Assembly: GCA_030689845.1 (NCBI GenBank)
Contig: JAUYHV010000309.1
Span: 1-6,477, forward strand
Source of the DNA: Dehalococcoidia bacterium
GTDB taxonomy: Bacteria; Chloroflexota; Dehalococcoidia; JACQUA01
Reading direction: 5' to 3'
Length of the DNA: 6,477 nt
Part shown: piece by piece, positions 1 to 5,509 of the stretch
How the letters are laid out: every line of letters starts with the position of its first letter
How positions within the stretch are numbered: position 1 is the first letter of the stretch
Program-made: the position numbers and the translations under genes
Notes under the pieces: model-generated
The model's input: only the letters and a program-made list of their open reading frames with translations
Told to the model about the DNA's origin: nothing
The model's database searches: none

Positions 1-230
1 TATTAACAAGGAGGTCTGAAGGTGTCTTTTCAATTTGACCGGAAAGTAAAGGTTGCCGCGGTCCAGCACGGGCCGGTGCTGAAGGATGCCCCCGACTGGT
101 TCGACCTGGACGGCACCATGGATAAAGCCGTCCGCCTCATCGAGGAAGCAGGGCGCGAGGGAGCCAGGCTGGTGGTCTTCCCCGAGTGCTGGATGCCATG
201 TTTCCCTTACTGTTCCATGGACTTCTCCGA
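1..230 (+). repeat. Direct repeat copy 1: 5' end of the nitrilase gene with its ribosome binding site
   Basis: This stretch aligns without gaps to 1788-2017 (offset 1787) with nine mismatches by eye, about 96% identity. It covers the AAGGAGGT ribosome binding site, the GTG start and the first 70 codons of the nitrilase. Similarity stops abruptly after the TCCGA at 226-230. Five of the eight coding differences are synonymous, so the copies have had time to diverge under some constraint, or were exchanged with a related allele. The left end of the repeat may lie outside the window. Confidence 0.93.
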
Positions 231-327
231 TGAATTCATTCGGGTTAATCCGTCCCGTATTTCGACTTCGCTCAATACAGGCTTGGATATAAAACAGGAA
301 CGGAAAACGGTTGACAAAGTAAAATAA
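22..327 (+). pseudogene. Truncated nitrilase (5' fragment fused to unrelated sequence)
   Basis: A 101-codon frame with GTG start, preceded by a perfect AAGGAGGT at 8-15. Residues 1-70 match the intact nitrilase that starts at 1809; residues 71-101 (from EFIRVNPS onward) are unrelated and end at a TAA inside the fic promoter region. The fragment keeps the general-base Glu55 of the nitrilase superfamily (FPECWMP) but lacks the regions carrying the Lys and Cys of the triad, so it cannot be an active nitrilase. It differs from the intact copy at Gly31 (Ala), Arg49 (Ser) and Cys64 (Trp). Trp64 follows the Glu motif and is usually aromatic in nitrilases, which suggests relaxed selection. It may still be translated, because its start signals are intact. 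Best read as a gene broken by the event that brought in the fic segment. Confidence 0.85.
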
Positions 328-340
328 GAAACTCTATATT
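311..340 (+). promoter_or_regulatory. Predicted sigma-A promoter of the fic gene
   Basis: A perfect -35 TTGACA at 311-316 is followed after 18 bp by TATATT at 335-340. It sits about 60 bp upstream of the fic ATG, inside the tail of the truncated nitrilase frame, so fic does not depend on a nitrilase promoter. The palindrome at 319-344 covers the spacer and the -10, as expected for a repressed promoter. Confidence 0.6.
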
Positions 341-344
341 TTAC
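319..344. promoter_or_regulatory. Palindromic operator candidate A (fic promoter)
   Basis: Perfect 8-bp inverted repeat GTAAAATA (319-326) / TATTTTAC (337-344) with a 10-nt centre. It overlaps the -10 element of the predicted fic promoter. A near copy lies 40 bp downstream. Paired, evenly spaced palindromes on a promoter suggest a dimeric repressor; the C-terminal winged helix of the Fic protein makes autoregulation a reasonable guess, but that is inference. Confidence 0.55.
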
Positions 345-358
345 CCTAGCGTTATAAA

Positions 359-384
359 GTAAAATAGGCAAACCTGTATTTTAG
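359..384. promoter_or_regulatory. Palindromic operator candidate B (fic leader)
   Basis: Second copy of the fic palindrome: TAAAATA (360-366) / TATTTTA (377-383), 7-bp arms with a 10-nt centre that contains an inner AGG/CCT pairing. The left flank AAAGTAAAATA is identical in both copies and their centres are 40 bp apart, close to four helical turns, so both would face the same side of the DNA. It ends just before the weak fic ribosome binding site. Confidence 0.55.
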
Positions 385-397
385 GGAAAAGGCACGA

Positions 398-1531
398 ATG
401 AACATCTCCGATTATAAGGCAGGAAAATGGCGTAAAGGCTACCAATATCAGTACTTTCTGCCGGAAAAGATTAACCATTCGTTTGTCTGGACAGACGAGG
501 GCATCAATGAACTTCTGGAAAGAGCTTCACTACGGCTTGGGGAACTAAACTCCTTTTCAAGGTTTGTTCCTGACCCGGATATGTTTATCAAAATGCACAT
601 CTTCAAGGAAGCCGTCACATCGAGCCGGATTGAAGGAACGCATACCAATATTGAAGAAGCCATTATTGAAGAAAGAGAGATTCACCCTGAAAATCGGGAT
701 GACTGGCGCGAAGTGAATAACTACGTTACTGCAATGAATACGGCCATCGAAGAATTAAAAACTCTGCCATTGTCGAACCGATTGATCAGGAATACTCACA
801 GGATTCTGCTTTCGAGCGGACGGGGGGAATATAAGAATCCGGGAGAATTCAGGCAATCGCAGAACTGGATTGGTGGCGCCAGCCTGGCGGATGCAGCATT
901 CATTCCGCCGGCGCATGCAGAGCTACCGGAACTGTTAGCGGACCTTGAACTATTTCTTCATAATACAGAAATTAGGATTCCGCATTTGGTTAGAATTGCG
1001 ATTGCCCATTACCAGTTTGAAACCATCCATCCTTTTCTTGATGGCAACGGTAGAATCGGGCGTTTACTGATTACACTATATCTGGTGAGCACCGGTGTTT
1101 TAGAGAAGCCCTTGCTCTATCTGTCAGAGTTTTTTGAGAAGAATAAAACCCTGTATTACGATAATCTGGAACTGGTCAGGACAAAAAACAATATTGGACA
1201 GTGGCTTAAATTCTTTCTGACAGGGGTTATCCAGACAGCGGAAAACGGGGTATCTACCCTGCATAAAATTACTGACTTGAAGGCAACCATCGAGAGGGAG
1301 AAAATTCTCACGATGGGTAAACGCGCTAAACAGGGCGCGGTTTTTCTGCATGCGCTTTTTTCCAAGCCGGTAGTGACCGCTAAGGATGTGCAAACCATTA
1401 CCGGGCTTTCTCCCAAAGCTGCTAATGACCTGGTGCGGGCTTTCTTGACAGCAGGAATTATTAAAGAAACCACCGGCTACCAGCGGAACCGTGTTTTTAG
1501 CTTTGAAGACTATTTGAGGCTATTCCGATAA
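398..1531 (+). CDS. Fic family protein with C-terminal winged helix (class II, SoFic-like)
   Basis: Fic proteins usually transfer AMP from ATP to a hydroxyl group of a target protein. This one has 377 residues, the usual length of the SoFic-type architecture. A Fic N-terminal helical domain (about 20-115) carries the inhibitory motif SSRIEG at 75-80, which fits (S/T)xxxE(G/N) and defines class II self-inhibited Fic. The Fic core (about 125-230) holds a flap region (GEFRQSQNWIGG, 149-160) and the complete catalytic motif HPFLDGNGRIGR at 211-222. A winged-helix-like tail (about 310-377, VVTAKDVQTITGLSPKAAN...) suggests DNA binding. The ATG has only a weak AAGG upstream. The gene is more AT-rich than its neighbours and lies between two nitrilase repeats, which points to acquisition. 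Such genes often sit inside type I restriction-modification loci, and an hsdS-like remnant overlaps its stop codon. The family and intact active site are clear; the target is unknown. Confidence 0.93.
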   Translation: MNISDYKAGKWRKGYQYQYFLPEKINHSFVWTDEGINELLERASLRLGELNSFSRFVPDPDMFIKMHIFKEAVTSSRIEGTHTNIEEAIIEEREIHPENRDDWREVNNYVTAMNTAIEELKTLPLSNRLIRNTHRILLSSGRGEYKNPGEFRQSQNWIGGASLADAAFIPPAHAELPELLADLELFLHNTEIRIPHLVRIAIAHYQFETIHPFLDGNGRIGRLLITLYLVSTGVLEKPLLYLSEFFEKNKTLYYDNLELVRTKNNIGQWLKFFLTGVIQTAENGVSTLHKITDLKATIEREKILTMGKRAKQGAVFLHALFSKPVVTAKDVQTITGLSPKAANDLVRAFLTAGIIKETTGYQRNRVFSFEDYLRLFR

Positions 1532-1647
1532 TGAATAACAGCAAACGGCAGGAGTGGAAGGAATGTAAACTTGAAAATGTGGCATGCTTGATTAAGGACA
1601 ATAAAGCGCCATTTCGGAAGCTCTCGCTGGGAAACAAAAAAATCTAA
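1531..1647 (+). pseudogene. Possible remnant of a type I restriction specificity subunit (HsdS), N-terminus only
   Basis: A 38-codon frame whose ATG overlaps the fic stop codon (TAATG), typical of translationally coupled operon genes; a GAGG lies 11 nt upstream. The peptide begins MNNSKRQEWKECKLENVACL, and the WKECKL-(x)-x-V-A pattern resembles the start of the first target-recognition domain of many HsdS proteins. Intact HsdS is around 400 residues, so this would be a decayed or truncated 5' end. It stops just after a run of seven A at 1636-1642. Skipping one A extends the frame by only about 20 codons before another stop, so one frameshift does not explain the loss. The assignment rests on a short motif and on the known neighbourhood of fic and hsdS genes; a chance short frame remains possible. 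Confidence 0.4.
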
Positions 1648-1748
1648 TGGGTGCAAAATAATATTGATTACAACCATCTTCAATGAAACGACACCGGCCA
1701 GGGGCAATTAAAACTATTACAAGCCCACCACGCAAGAACCGCACCCTG

Positions 1749-1778
1749 TTGAATATCCCTTTTTCCCTGATGTAATAT
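1749..1778 (+). promoter_or_regulatory. Predicted promoter of the intact nitrilase
   Basis: TTGAAT at 1749-1754 and TAATAT at 1773-1778 with an 18-bp spacer, about 30 bp upstream of the GTG. The start site would fall just before the AAGGAGGT. The preceding segment 1648-1748 is AT-rich non-coding sequence in which I recognise nothing. Confidence 0.4.
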
Positions 1779-1787
1779 AGTCGCAGA

Positions 1788-2017
1788 TATCAACAAGGAG
1801 GTCTGAAGGTGTCTTTTCAATTTGACCGGAAAGTAAAGGTTGCCGCGGTCCAGCACGGGCCGGTGCTGAAGGATGCCCCCGACTGGTTCGACCTGGACGC
1901 CACCATGGATAAAGCCGTCCGCCTCATCGAGGAGGCAGGACGCGAGGGAGCCAGTCTGGTGGTCTTCCCGGAGTGCTGGATGCCCTGTTTCCCCTACTGG
2001 TCCATGGACTTCTCCGA
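1788..2017 (+). repeat. Direct repeat copy 2 (within the intact nitrilase)
   Basis: Partner of the repeat at 1-230: same orientation, nine mismatches, no gaps. It starts at or left of the TATCAACAAGGAGG segment. Homologous recombination between the copies would delete exactly 1787 bp (truncated gene, fic and the hsdS-like remnant) and leave one complete nitrilase. Confidence 0.93.
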
Positions 2018-2909
2018 CCAGTTGACCTTCATGAACATCTGGGCAAAGTACTTCTGCAGCTCCATCGAGGTGCCGGGCAGGGAGACGGAAGAGTTATGCG
2101 CCGCGGCGAAAAGAGCGGGCACCTACGTTGCCCTCGGCATCAACGAGCGGGACAGGAGGTTCCCCGGCAGGATGTATAACTCCATCCTTTACCTGAGCCC
2201 CCGCGGTGAAGTCCTGGGCACCCACAGGAAAATATGCAACACTGTGCAGGAACGGTTTTTTCACTCCCCGGGTGATGGCGGCGACAACCTGAGGACGGTC
2301 TTCAATACGGAGATAGGTAATATAGGCGGGTCTATCTGCGGCGAGCATTTACAGCTCCCCATGGTTTATTACTGGCTGCTGCAGGGGATACAGATACACT
2401 GCTCCTTGTGGCCGGGTATGGCCGGGCTGGAATCCACCACCGACAACAGGACCCGGTCGGTATGCGGCGCGACCAGGGCTTTCGGAGTGCTGGCGGCGAC
2501 GTATATGAGCGAAAAAAATATCCCGAAGAATTTTTACAAGAACGCCCTGTTTAATACGCCCAGGGGGCTTCGGGGGGGCAGCGGCATAATCAACCCCCAG
2601 GGCGATTATATTGCCGGGCCGGTTTACGATGAGGAAACCATCGTCTACGGGGAAATAAACCTCCTGGATACCATCAAAGCCCGTTCAGTGACCTACATCG
2701 CCGGCATCTACAGCAGGTGGGACCTGTTCAGCCTGAACGTGCGCCAGGAGCCTTATGAACCCTTTGTGCCCATGGAAGCGCCTCCCGGCAGTGCTTTGCC
2801 CGTCCTGCCTGGGGAAAGCACAAAAGATCTGGAAGAAAGAATAAAACTGCTGGAGAGGCAACTGGCGGCTTTTTCCCGCGGGGCGAAACCGGGGCCGGAT
2901 ACTGCCTGA
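1809..2909 (+). CDS. Nitrilase (carbon-nitrogen hydrolase family)
   Basis: Nitrilases hydrolyse organic nitriles to a carboxylic acid and ammonia, probably in the cytoplasm here as no signal peptide is seen. The protein has 366 residues, normal for true nitrilases. The triad is complete: Glu55 in FPECWMP, Lys141 in THRKI, and nucleophile Cys177 in GGSICGEH, with Glu149 of the QERF motif in the usual supporting position. QGIQIHCSLWPG (192-203), just after the Cys, matches nitrilases better than amidases or N-carbamoyl hydrolases. The C-terminal 338-355 stretch is charged and heptad-like, possibly an oligomerisation helix, fitting the spiral oligomers known for the family. GTG start with a perfect AAGGAGGT at 1795-1802, 6 nt spacing. 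An alcohol dehydrogenase follows 65 bp downstream. A truncated copy of the first 70 codons lies upstream. The substrate cannot be told from sequence; cyanide dihydratase-like activity is an alternative. Confidence 0.88.
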   Translation: MSFQFDRKVKVAAVQHGPVLKDAPDWFDLDATMDKAVRLIEEAGREGASLVVFPECWMPCFPYWSMDFSDQLTFMNIWAKYFCSSIEVPGRETEELCAAAKRAGTYVALGINERDRRFPGRMYNSILYLSPRGEVLGTHRKICNTVQERFFHSPGDGGDNLRTVFNTEIGNIGGSICGEHLQLPMVYYWLLQGIQIHCSLWPGMAGLESTTDNRTRSVCGATRAFGVLAATYMSEKNIPKNFYKNALFNTPRGLRGGSGIINPQGDYIAGPVYDEETIVYGEINLLDTIKARSVTYIAGIYSRWDLFSLNVRQEPYEPFVPMEAPPGSALPVLPGESTKDLEERIKLLERQLAAFSRGAKPGPDTA

Positions 2910-2974
2910 TACTGACTTTTAAGAGGCTGAAAAACCGGAAACCGTCGGCAAATACTATGAAATGAGGTATTAAT

Positions 2975-4066
2975 ATGAAAAAAGAGATATCGGCAGTCAA
3001 CGTATCCCCCGGCAAGATTGAAATAAGGGAATTTGCCGTCCCCGATAAATTCGGCAGCGAAGACGGCCTTTTGAAGGTGGAGATGGCCGGTGTCTGCGGC
3101 GGCGACCCCGGGCGGTATTACGGCAAGGCGTCTCCTTTTTCGGTATTTCCCCTCATAATGGGGCATGAAATCGTGGGCAGGATCGAGGAAGCCGGGGAGG
3201 CTCTCTGCAAGGGATTCAAGATAAAAAAAGGTGACAGGGTTGTCGTTGAGTCGCTTACCCGCTGCAACAAGTGTTTCTTCTGCCTGACCGGGGAATACCA
3301 GCAGTGCGAAGCCCAGGTTGCCTACGGGACCCTGGTTTCCAGCGACCAGCCGCCGCACCTGTGGGGCGCCTATGGCCAGTACATGTATATTGCCCCGGGT
3401 TCCGTCATTCATAAAATATCGGAAGAAATGCCTGCGGCGGCGGCGGTGTGTATCACGGCCGTGGTGGCCAACGGCATAAGGTGGATACGCAACGTTGGAC
3501 AGGCTTCGGTAGGTAACTGCGTGGTGATCCAGGGGGTGGGCCCCCAGGGGCTGGCAGGAATTATCGCGGCAAAGGAGTCAGGGGCCTATCCTGTGGTGGC
3601 AACGGGCCTCACAATAGACCAAAAAAGGTTCGAACTGGCAAAGGAATTCGGCGCGGACGTAACTGTTAATGTGGAAAAAGAGGATGCGGTGAAAGTCGTA
3701 AAGGAAATAACCGGCGGTACAATGGCCGACCTGGTCCTGGATGTAACGGGCAACCGTGCCGCTATGGACACCTCGCTCAGGCTTCTCAGGAAACAGGGGA
3801 CACTGGTGTATTCCGGCCGTGCTGGGAAGGAGCCGGTTCCCATGCCCGTGGACGACATGGTGAGCAGGGAAATAGTGTTCAAAGGGGCCTTTACCCACAA
3901 CATCAAAGGCGTGGCCCCCGCCGTGAAACTGGCGGAATCCAGGAAATACCCCATCGAAAAGATGGTTACCCATCACTTCCCCCTGGAAAAAGCGGAAGAC
4001 GCAGTAAAAATGGTAGCGGGTTTGGGGGGAGGAGAAAGACCCGGCAAGGTGGTTATAGTTCCTTAA
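2975..4066 (+). CDS. Zinc-dependent alcohol dehydrogenase (medium-chain dehydrogenase/reductase)
   Basis: A 363-residue NAD(P)-dependent oxidoreductase that interconverts an alcohol or polyol and its carbonyl. The catalytic-zinc region has Cys41 (GVCGGD) and His64-Glu65 in GHEIVG. A structural-zinc lobe has four cysteines, 97, 100, 103 and 111 (CxxCxxCx7C). The Rossmann fold carries GVGPQG at 187-192. The end of the second Rossmann strand reads ATGLTIDQKR, without the acidic residue expected for strict NAD preference, so NADP use or a relaxed preference is possible. The ATG is preceded by GAGGT at 2964-2968, 6 nt away. The gene is co-directional with the nitrilase and has no obvious promoter or terminator in the 65-bp gap, so an operon is likely. 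The pair could act in sequence on a nitrile- or hydroxynitrile-derived compound, which is inference. Threonine- or sorbitol-dehydrogenase-like specificity cannot be excluded. Confidence 0.9.
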   Translation: MKKEISAVNVSPGKIEIREFAVPDKFGSEDGLLKVEMAGVCGGDPGRYYGKASPFSVFPLIMGHEIVGRIEEAGEALCKGFKIKKGDRVVVESLTRCNKCFFCLTGEYQQCEAQVAYGTLVSSDQPPHLWGAYGQYMYIAPGSVIHKISEEMPAAAAVCITAVVANGIRWIRNVGQASVGNCVVIQGVGPQGLAGIIAAKESGAYPVVATGLTIDQKRFELAKEFGADVTVNVEKEDAVKVVKEITGGTMADLVLDVTGNRAAMDTSLRLLRKQGTLVYSGRAGKEPVPMPVDDMVSREIVFKGAFTHNIKGVAPAVKLAESRKYPIEKMVTHHFPLEKAEDAVKMVAGLGGGERPGKVVIVP

Positions 4067-4150
4067 AAAGGCCCTGGCAGCATCATGAGTTTAGCGAACT
4101 TATTTTGCAGCCAATCCGCACACAAAAAAATTAAATCTTTATTTTCTGAT

Positions 4151-4172
4151 ATTACCAGGGAACCCTGGTAAT
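4151..4172. terminator. Perfect hairpin at convergent gene ends (possible terminator)
   Basis: Ten-bp arms ATTACCAGGG (4151-4160) / CCCTGGTAAT (4163-4172) with an AA centre. It spans the last codons and stop of the small minus-strand gene and lies 85 bp after the alcohol dehydrogenase stop, where the two transcription units converge. No T-tract follows directly on either strand; on the minus strand seven T occur about 20 nt later (4130-4124). It may end or stabilise transcripts from both sides, but it is not a textbook intrinsic terminator. Confidence 0.4.
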
Positions 4173-4250
4173 TAAACCCGCTATAACCGCTCCGATTATG
4201 GCGAAAGCCAGGATAACCGACAGCCAGTCCTCGTTTTTTAAAAGCTTCAT
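4152..4250 (-). CDS. Small single-helix membrane protein coupled to the YeiH-type transporter
   Basis: A 32-residue protein whose ATG comes 1 nt after the stop codon of the upstream transporter gene. It has a perfect GGAGGT ribosome binding site (4263-4258) with 7 nt spacing, a strong sign of real translation. It starts MKLLKNEDWLSVILAFAIIG and continues as a hydrophobic helix (about residues 10-27) ending RVPW. The charged N-terminus and single helix suggest a small integral membrane protein. From memory, longer members of the putative sulfate exporter family begin with a similar (K/S)EDWWAVWLG-type helix. This peptide may therefore be the missing N-terminal helix of its partner, encoded separately. 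It is too short for most gene callers, and its last codons form the hairpin at 4151-4172. The coding call is firm; the split-subunit idea is inference. Confidence 0.72.
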   Translation of the reverse strand: MKLLKNEDWLSVILAFAIIGAVIAGLITRVPW

Positions 4251-4251
4251 T

Positions 4252-5337
4252 TTAAATACCTCCGAAGTTGTTAAATAATACCCAGGCGAGTCCCAGTGCC
4301 AGCAGGACGTTGAATAGCGTGGCGATACCGTAGACCAATATCGGACGGGAGCCAATCCTTTTTATTTCTCCAAAGGCGAACTCAAGTCCTATGGAGACAA
4401 AAGCCAGGGTGAGAAACCATGTCCTGAGATTGTTGATGATTTTTATATTTTCAGCCGGGAGCAAGCCCAGTGTGGCTATTAACGAAACTGCCATGAAGCC
4501 GAGGACGAACTTCGGAAAGCGGGTCCAGATTGTTTTCGGTGATGGCTTTTTGTCCGCTTTCTTTTCCACAACGACTACCCAGTATAAGGCCAGGAAAAAG
4601 GCCGCAAACCCTATCAAGGAGTTCTGAGACAGTTTTACAATAGAGGCGATTTGCATTGCCTGCTCATTGTAGAGAGAACCGGCCCCCACGACCGCGGCGG
4701 TAGTGTCTATGTTCCCGCCGATCCAGGCGCCGGCGACGGCATCCGGCAGGTTGAGCATCCTGGCAAAAATAGGTTCCAGCACCATCAGGGGCATGGCAAA
4801 AAGGATAACCAGCGTGGTGACATAGGCAAGGTGTTCCCGCTTGGCAAGGATGGCACCGGCAGCGGCAATGGCGGCAGAAACACCGCAAATAGAGTTGGAA
4901 GTTGCCATTAGTGCCCTGAGCTTCAGGTCCAGTTTAAAAAGCCTTCCGATATACCACGTGAAGAAAAAGACACAAACCACCAGGATGGCACTCTGGATTA
5001 AACCGCGGTATCCAACCTTCATGATGGTTGCAAAATTAACTGAAGCGCCCAATAAAACCAGCCCTGTTTTTAAAAACAGTTCGGTTCGAAAGGCGGAGTT
5101 AATCTTACTGTATGCTCCGGTACCCCTCAGTACCAGCGAGACGAGAAGACCTAAAATAACTGCCCACAGGGGGTATTCGATGAGAGCCCGGCCGAAGGGT
5201 TTGTTTCCCCATAGCTGCAGCCTGTTTGCCAGGACAGCTAAACACAATACCAGGAAGAAGGACAGTGCGAAAAATATGATATTGCGCCATCTTGACGGGC
5301 CCGGATGGTTTTGTCTTGTTTTAGATTTAGCTACCAT
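4252..5337 (-). CDS. yeiH: YeiH/UPF0324 family membrane transporter (putative sulfate exporter)
   Basis: A 361-residue polytopic inner-membrane protein with about ten predicted helices after a basic 18-residue N-terminus. Family signatures occur in order: KTGLVLLGASVNF (90-102), SNSICGVSAAIAAAGAI (147-163), GAWIGGNIDTTAAVVGAG (203-220), VKLSQNSLIGF (234-244) and a C-terminal LAFVSIGLEF (311-320). The NIDTTAAVV form looks like the long-chain branch of the family rather than the short Escherichia coli YeiH type. Members are annotated as putative sulfate or sulfonate-related exporters on limited evidence, so the substrate is open. The ATG has AGGAG at 5348-5344, 6 nt away. A consensus-perfect promoter lies about 70 bp upstream. 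The 32-residue membrane peptide gene follows after 1 nt, so the two form an operon. It is divergent from the Fur-family regulator gene and no LysR-type regulator is adjacent. Confidence 0.9.
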   Translation of the reverse strand: MVAKSKTRQNHPGPSRWRNIIFFALSFFLVLCLAVLANRLQLWGNKPFGRALIEYPLWAVILGLLVSLVLRGTGAYSKINSAFRTELFLKTGLVLLGASVNFATIMKVGYRGLIQSAILVVCVFFFTWYIGRLFKLDLKLRALMATSNSICGVSAAIAAAGAILAKREHLAYVTTLVILFAMPLMVLEPIFARMLNLPDAVAGAWIGGNIDTTAAVVGAGSLYNEQAMQIASIVKLSQNSLIGFAAFFLALYWVVVVEKKADKKPSPKTIWTRFPKFVLGFMAVSLIATLGLLPAENIKIINNLRTWFLTLAFVSIGLEFAFGEIKRIGSRPILVYGIATLFNVLLALGLAWVLFNNFGGI

Positions 5338-5410
5338 TGCTTTCTCCTATCTTAAATATTAAGGTTATGGAATCAGATTAAATATTACTAAACCGATAAT
5401 AATAGTAGAC

Positions 5411-5439
5411 ATTATAAAACCAGTTTTTCGGTTTGTCAA
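5411..5439 (-). promoter_or_regulatory. Consensus sigma-A promoter of the YeiH-type gene
   Basis: Read on the minus strand: TTGACA (5439-5434), 17-bp spacer, TATAAT (5416-5411). This is a perfect match to the housekeeping promoter consensus with ideal spacing. The spacer is itself flanked by a 5-bp inverted repeat, AAACC (5417-5421) / GGTTT (5430-5434). A second AAACCGA lies downstream of the start site at 5390-5396, facing TCGGTTT at 5428-5434. Such a strong promoter probably needs a repressor; these repeats are candidate binding sites. Confidence 0.75.
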
Positions 5440-5480
5440 TAGGTATTTGAACTGTTTTGAAGAAATCAGCGAAAAGTTTC

Positions 5481-5509
5481 TTGACTGAATGAGCGGTTTT
5501 TGTTAGACT
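5481..5509 (+). promoter_or_regulatory. Predicted promoter of the Fur-family/znuA operon
   Basis: TTGACT at 5481-5486, 17-bp spacer, TAGACT at 5504-5509 with a TG extension at 5501-5502 (extended -10). The start of transcription would fall at about 5516, inside the palindrome at 5510-5536. Confidence 0.55.

Noticed and set aside
231..238. GAATTC right at the repeat breakpoint, suggesting a cloning chimera
   Set aside because: Other GAATTC sites occur in this window (for example in fic and the alcohol dehydrogenase gene), and the nine scattered mismatches between the repeats fit biological divergence better than an artefact. Reads across the joint would settle it.
1631..1720. Recovery of a longer hsdS by correcting the seven-A run at 1636-1642
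   Set aside because: Shifting by one base in either direction reaches another stop within about 5 to 20 codons, and the added residues do not resemble HsdS.
1649..1746. GGGTGC (1649-1654) and GCACCC (1741-1746) as possible ends of a small mobile element
   Set aside because: A 6-bp match about 90 bp apart is expected by chance, and no target duplication or internal structure is visible.
2753..3412. A 219-codon open frame on the minus strand across the nitrilase end and alcohol dehydrogenase start
   Set aside because: It is antisense to two well-supported genes, has no family resemblance or convincing ribosome binding site, and such frames are common in GC-rich coding DNA.
4841..5362. A 173-codon plus-strand frame opposite the YeiH-type gene
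   Set aside because: It is the mirror image of a clear membrane-protein gene with conserved motifs, and its own translation shows no domain.
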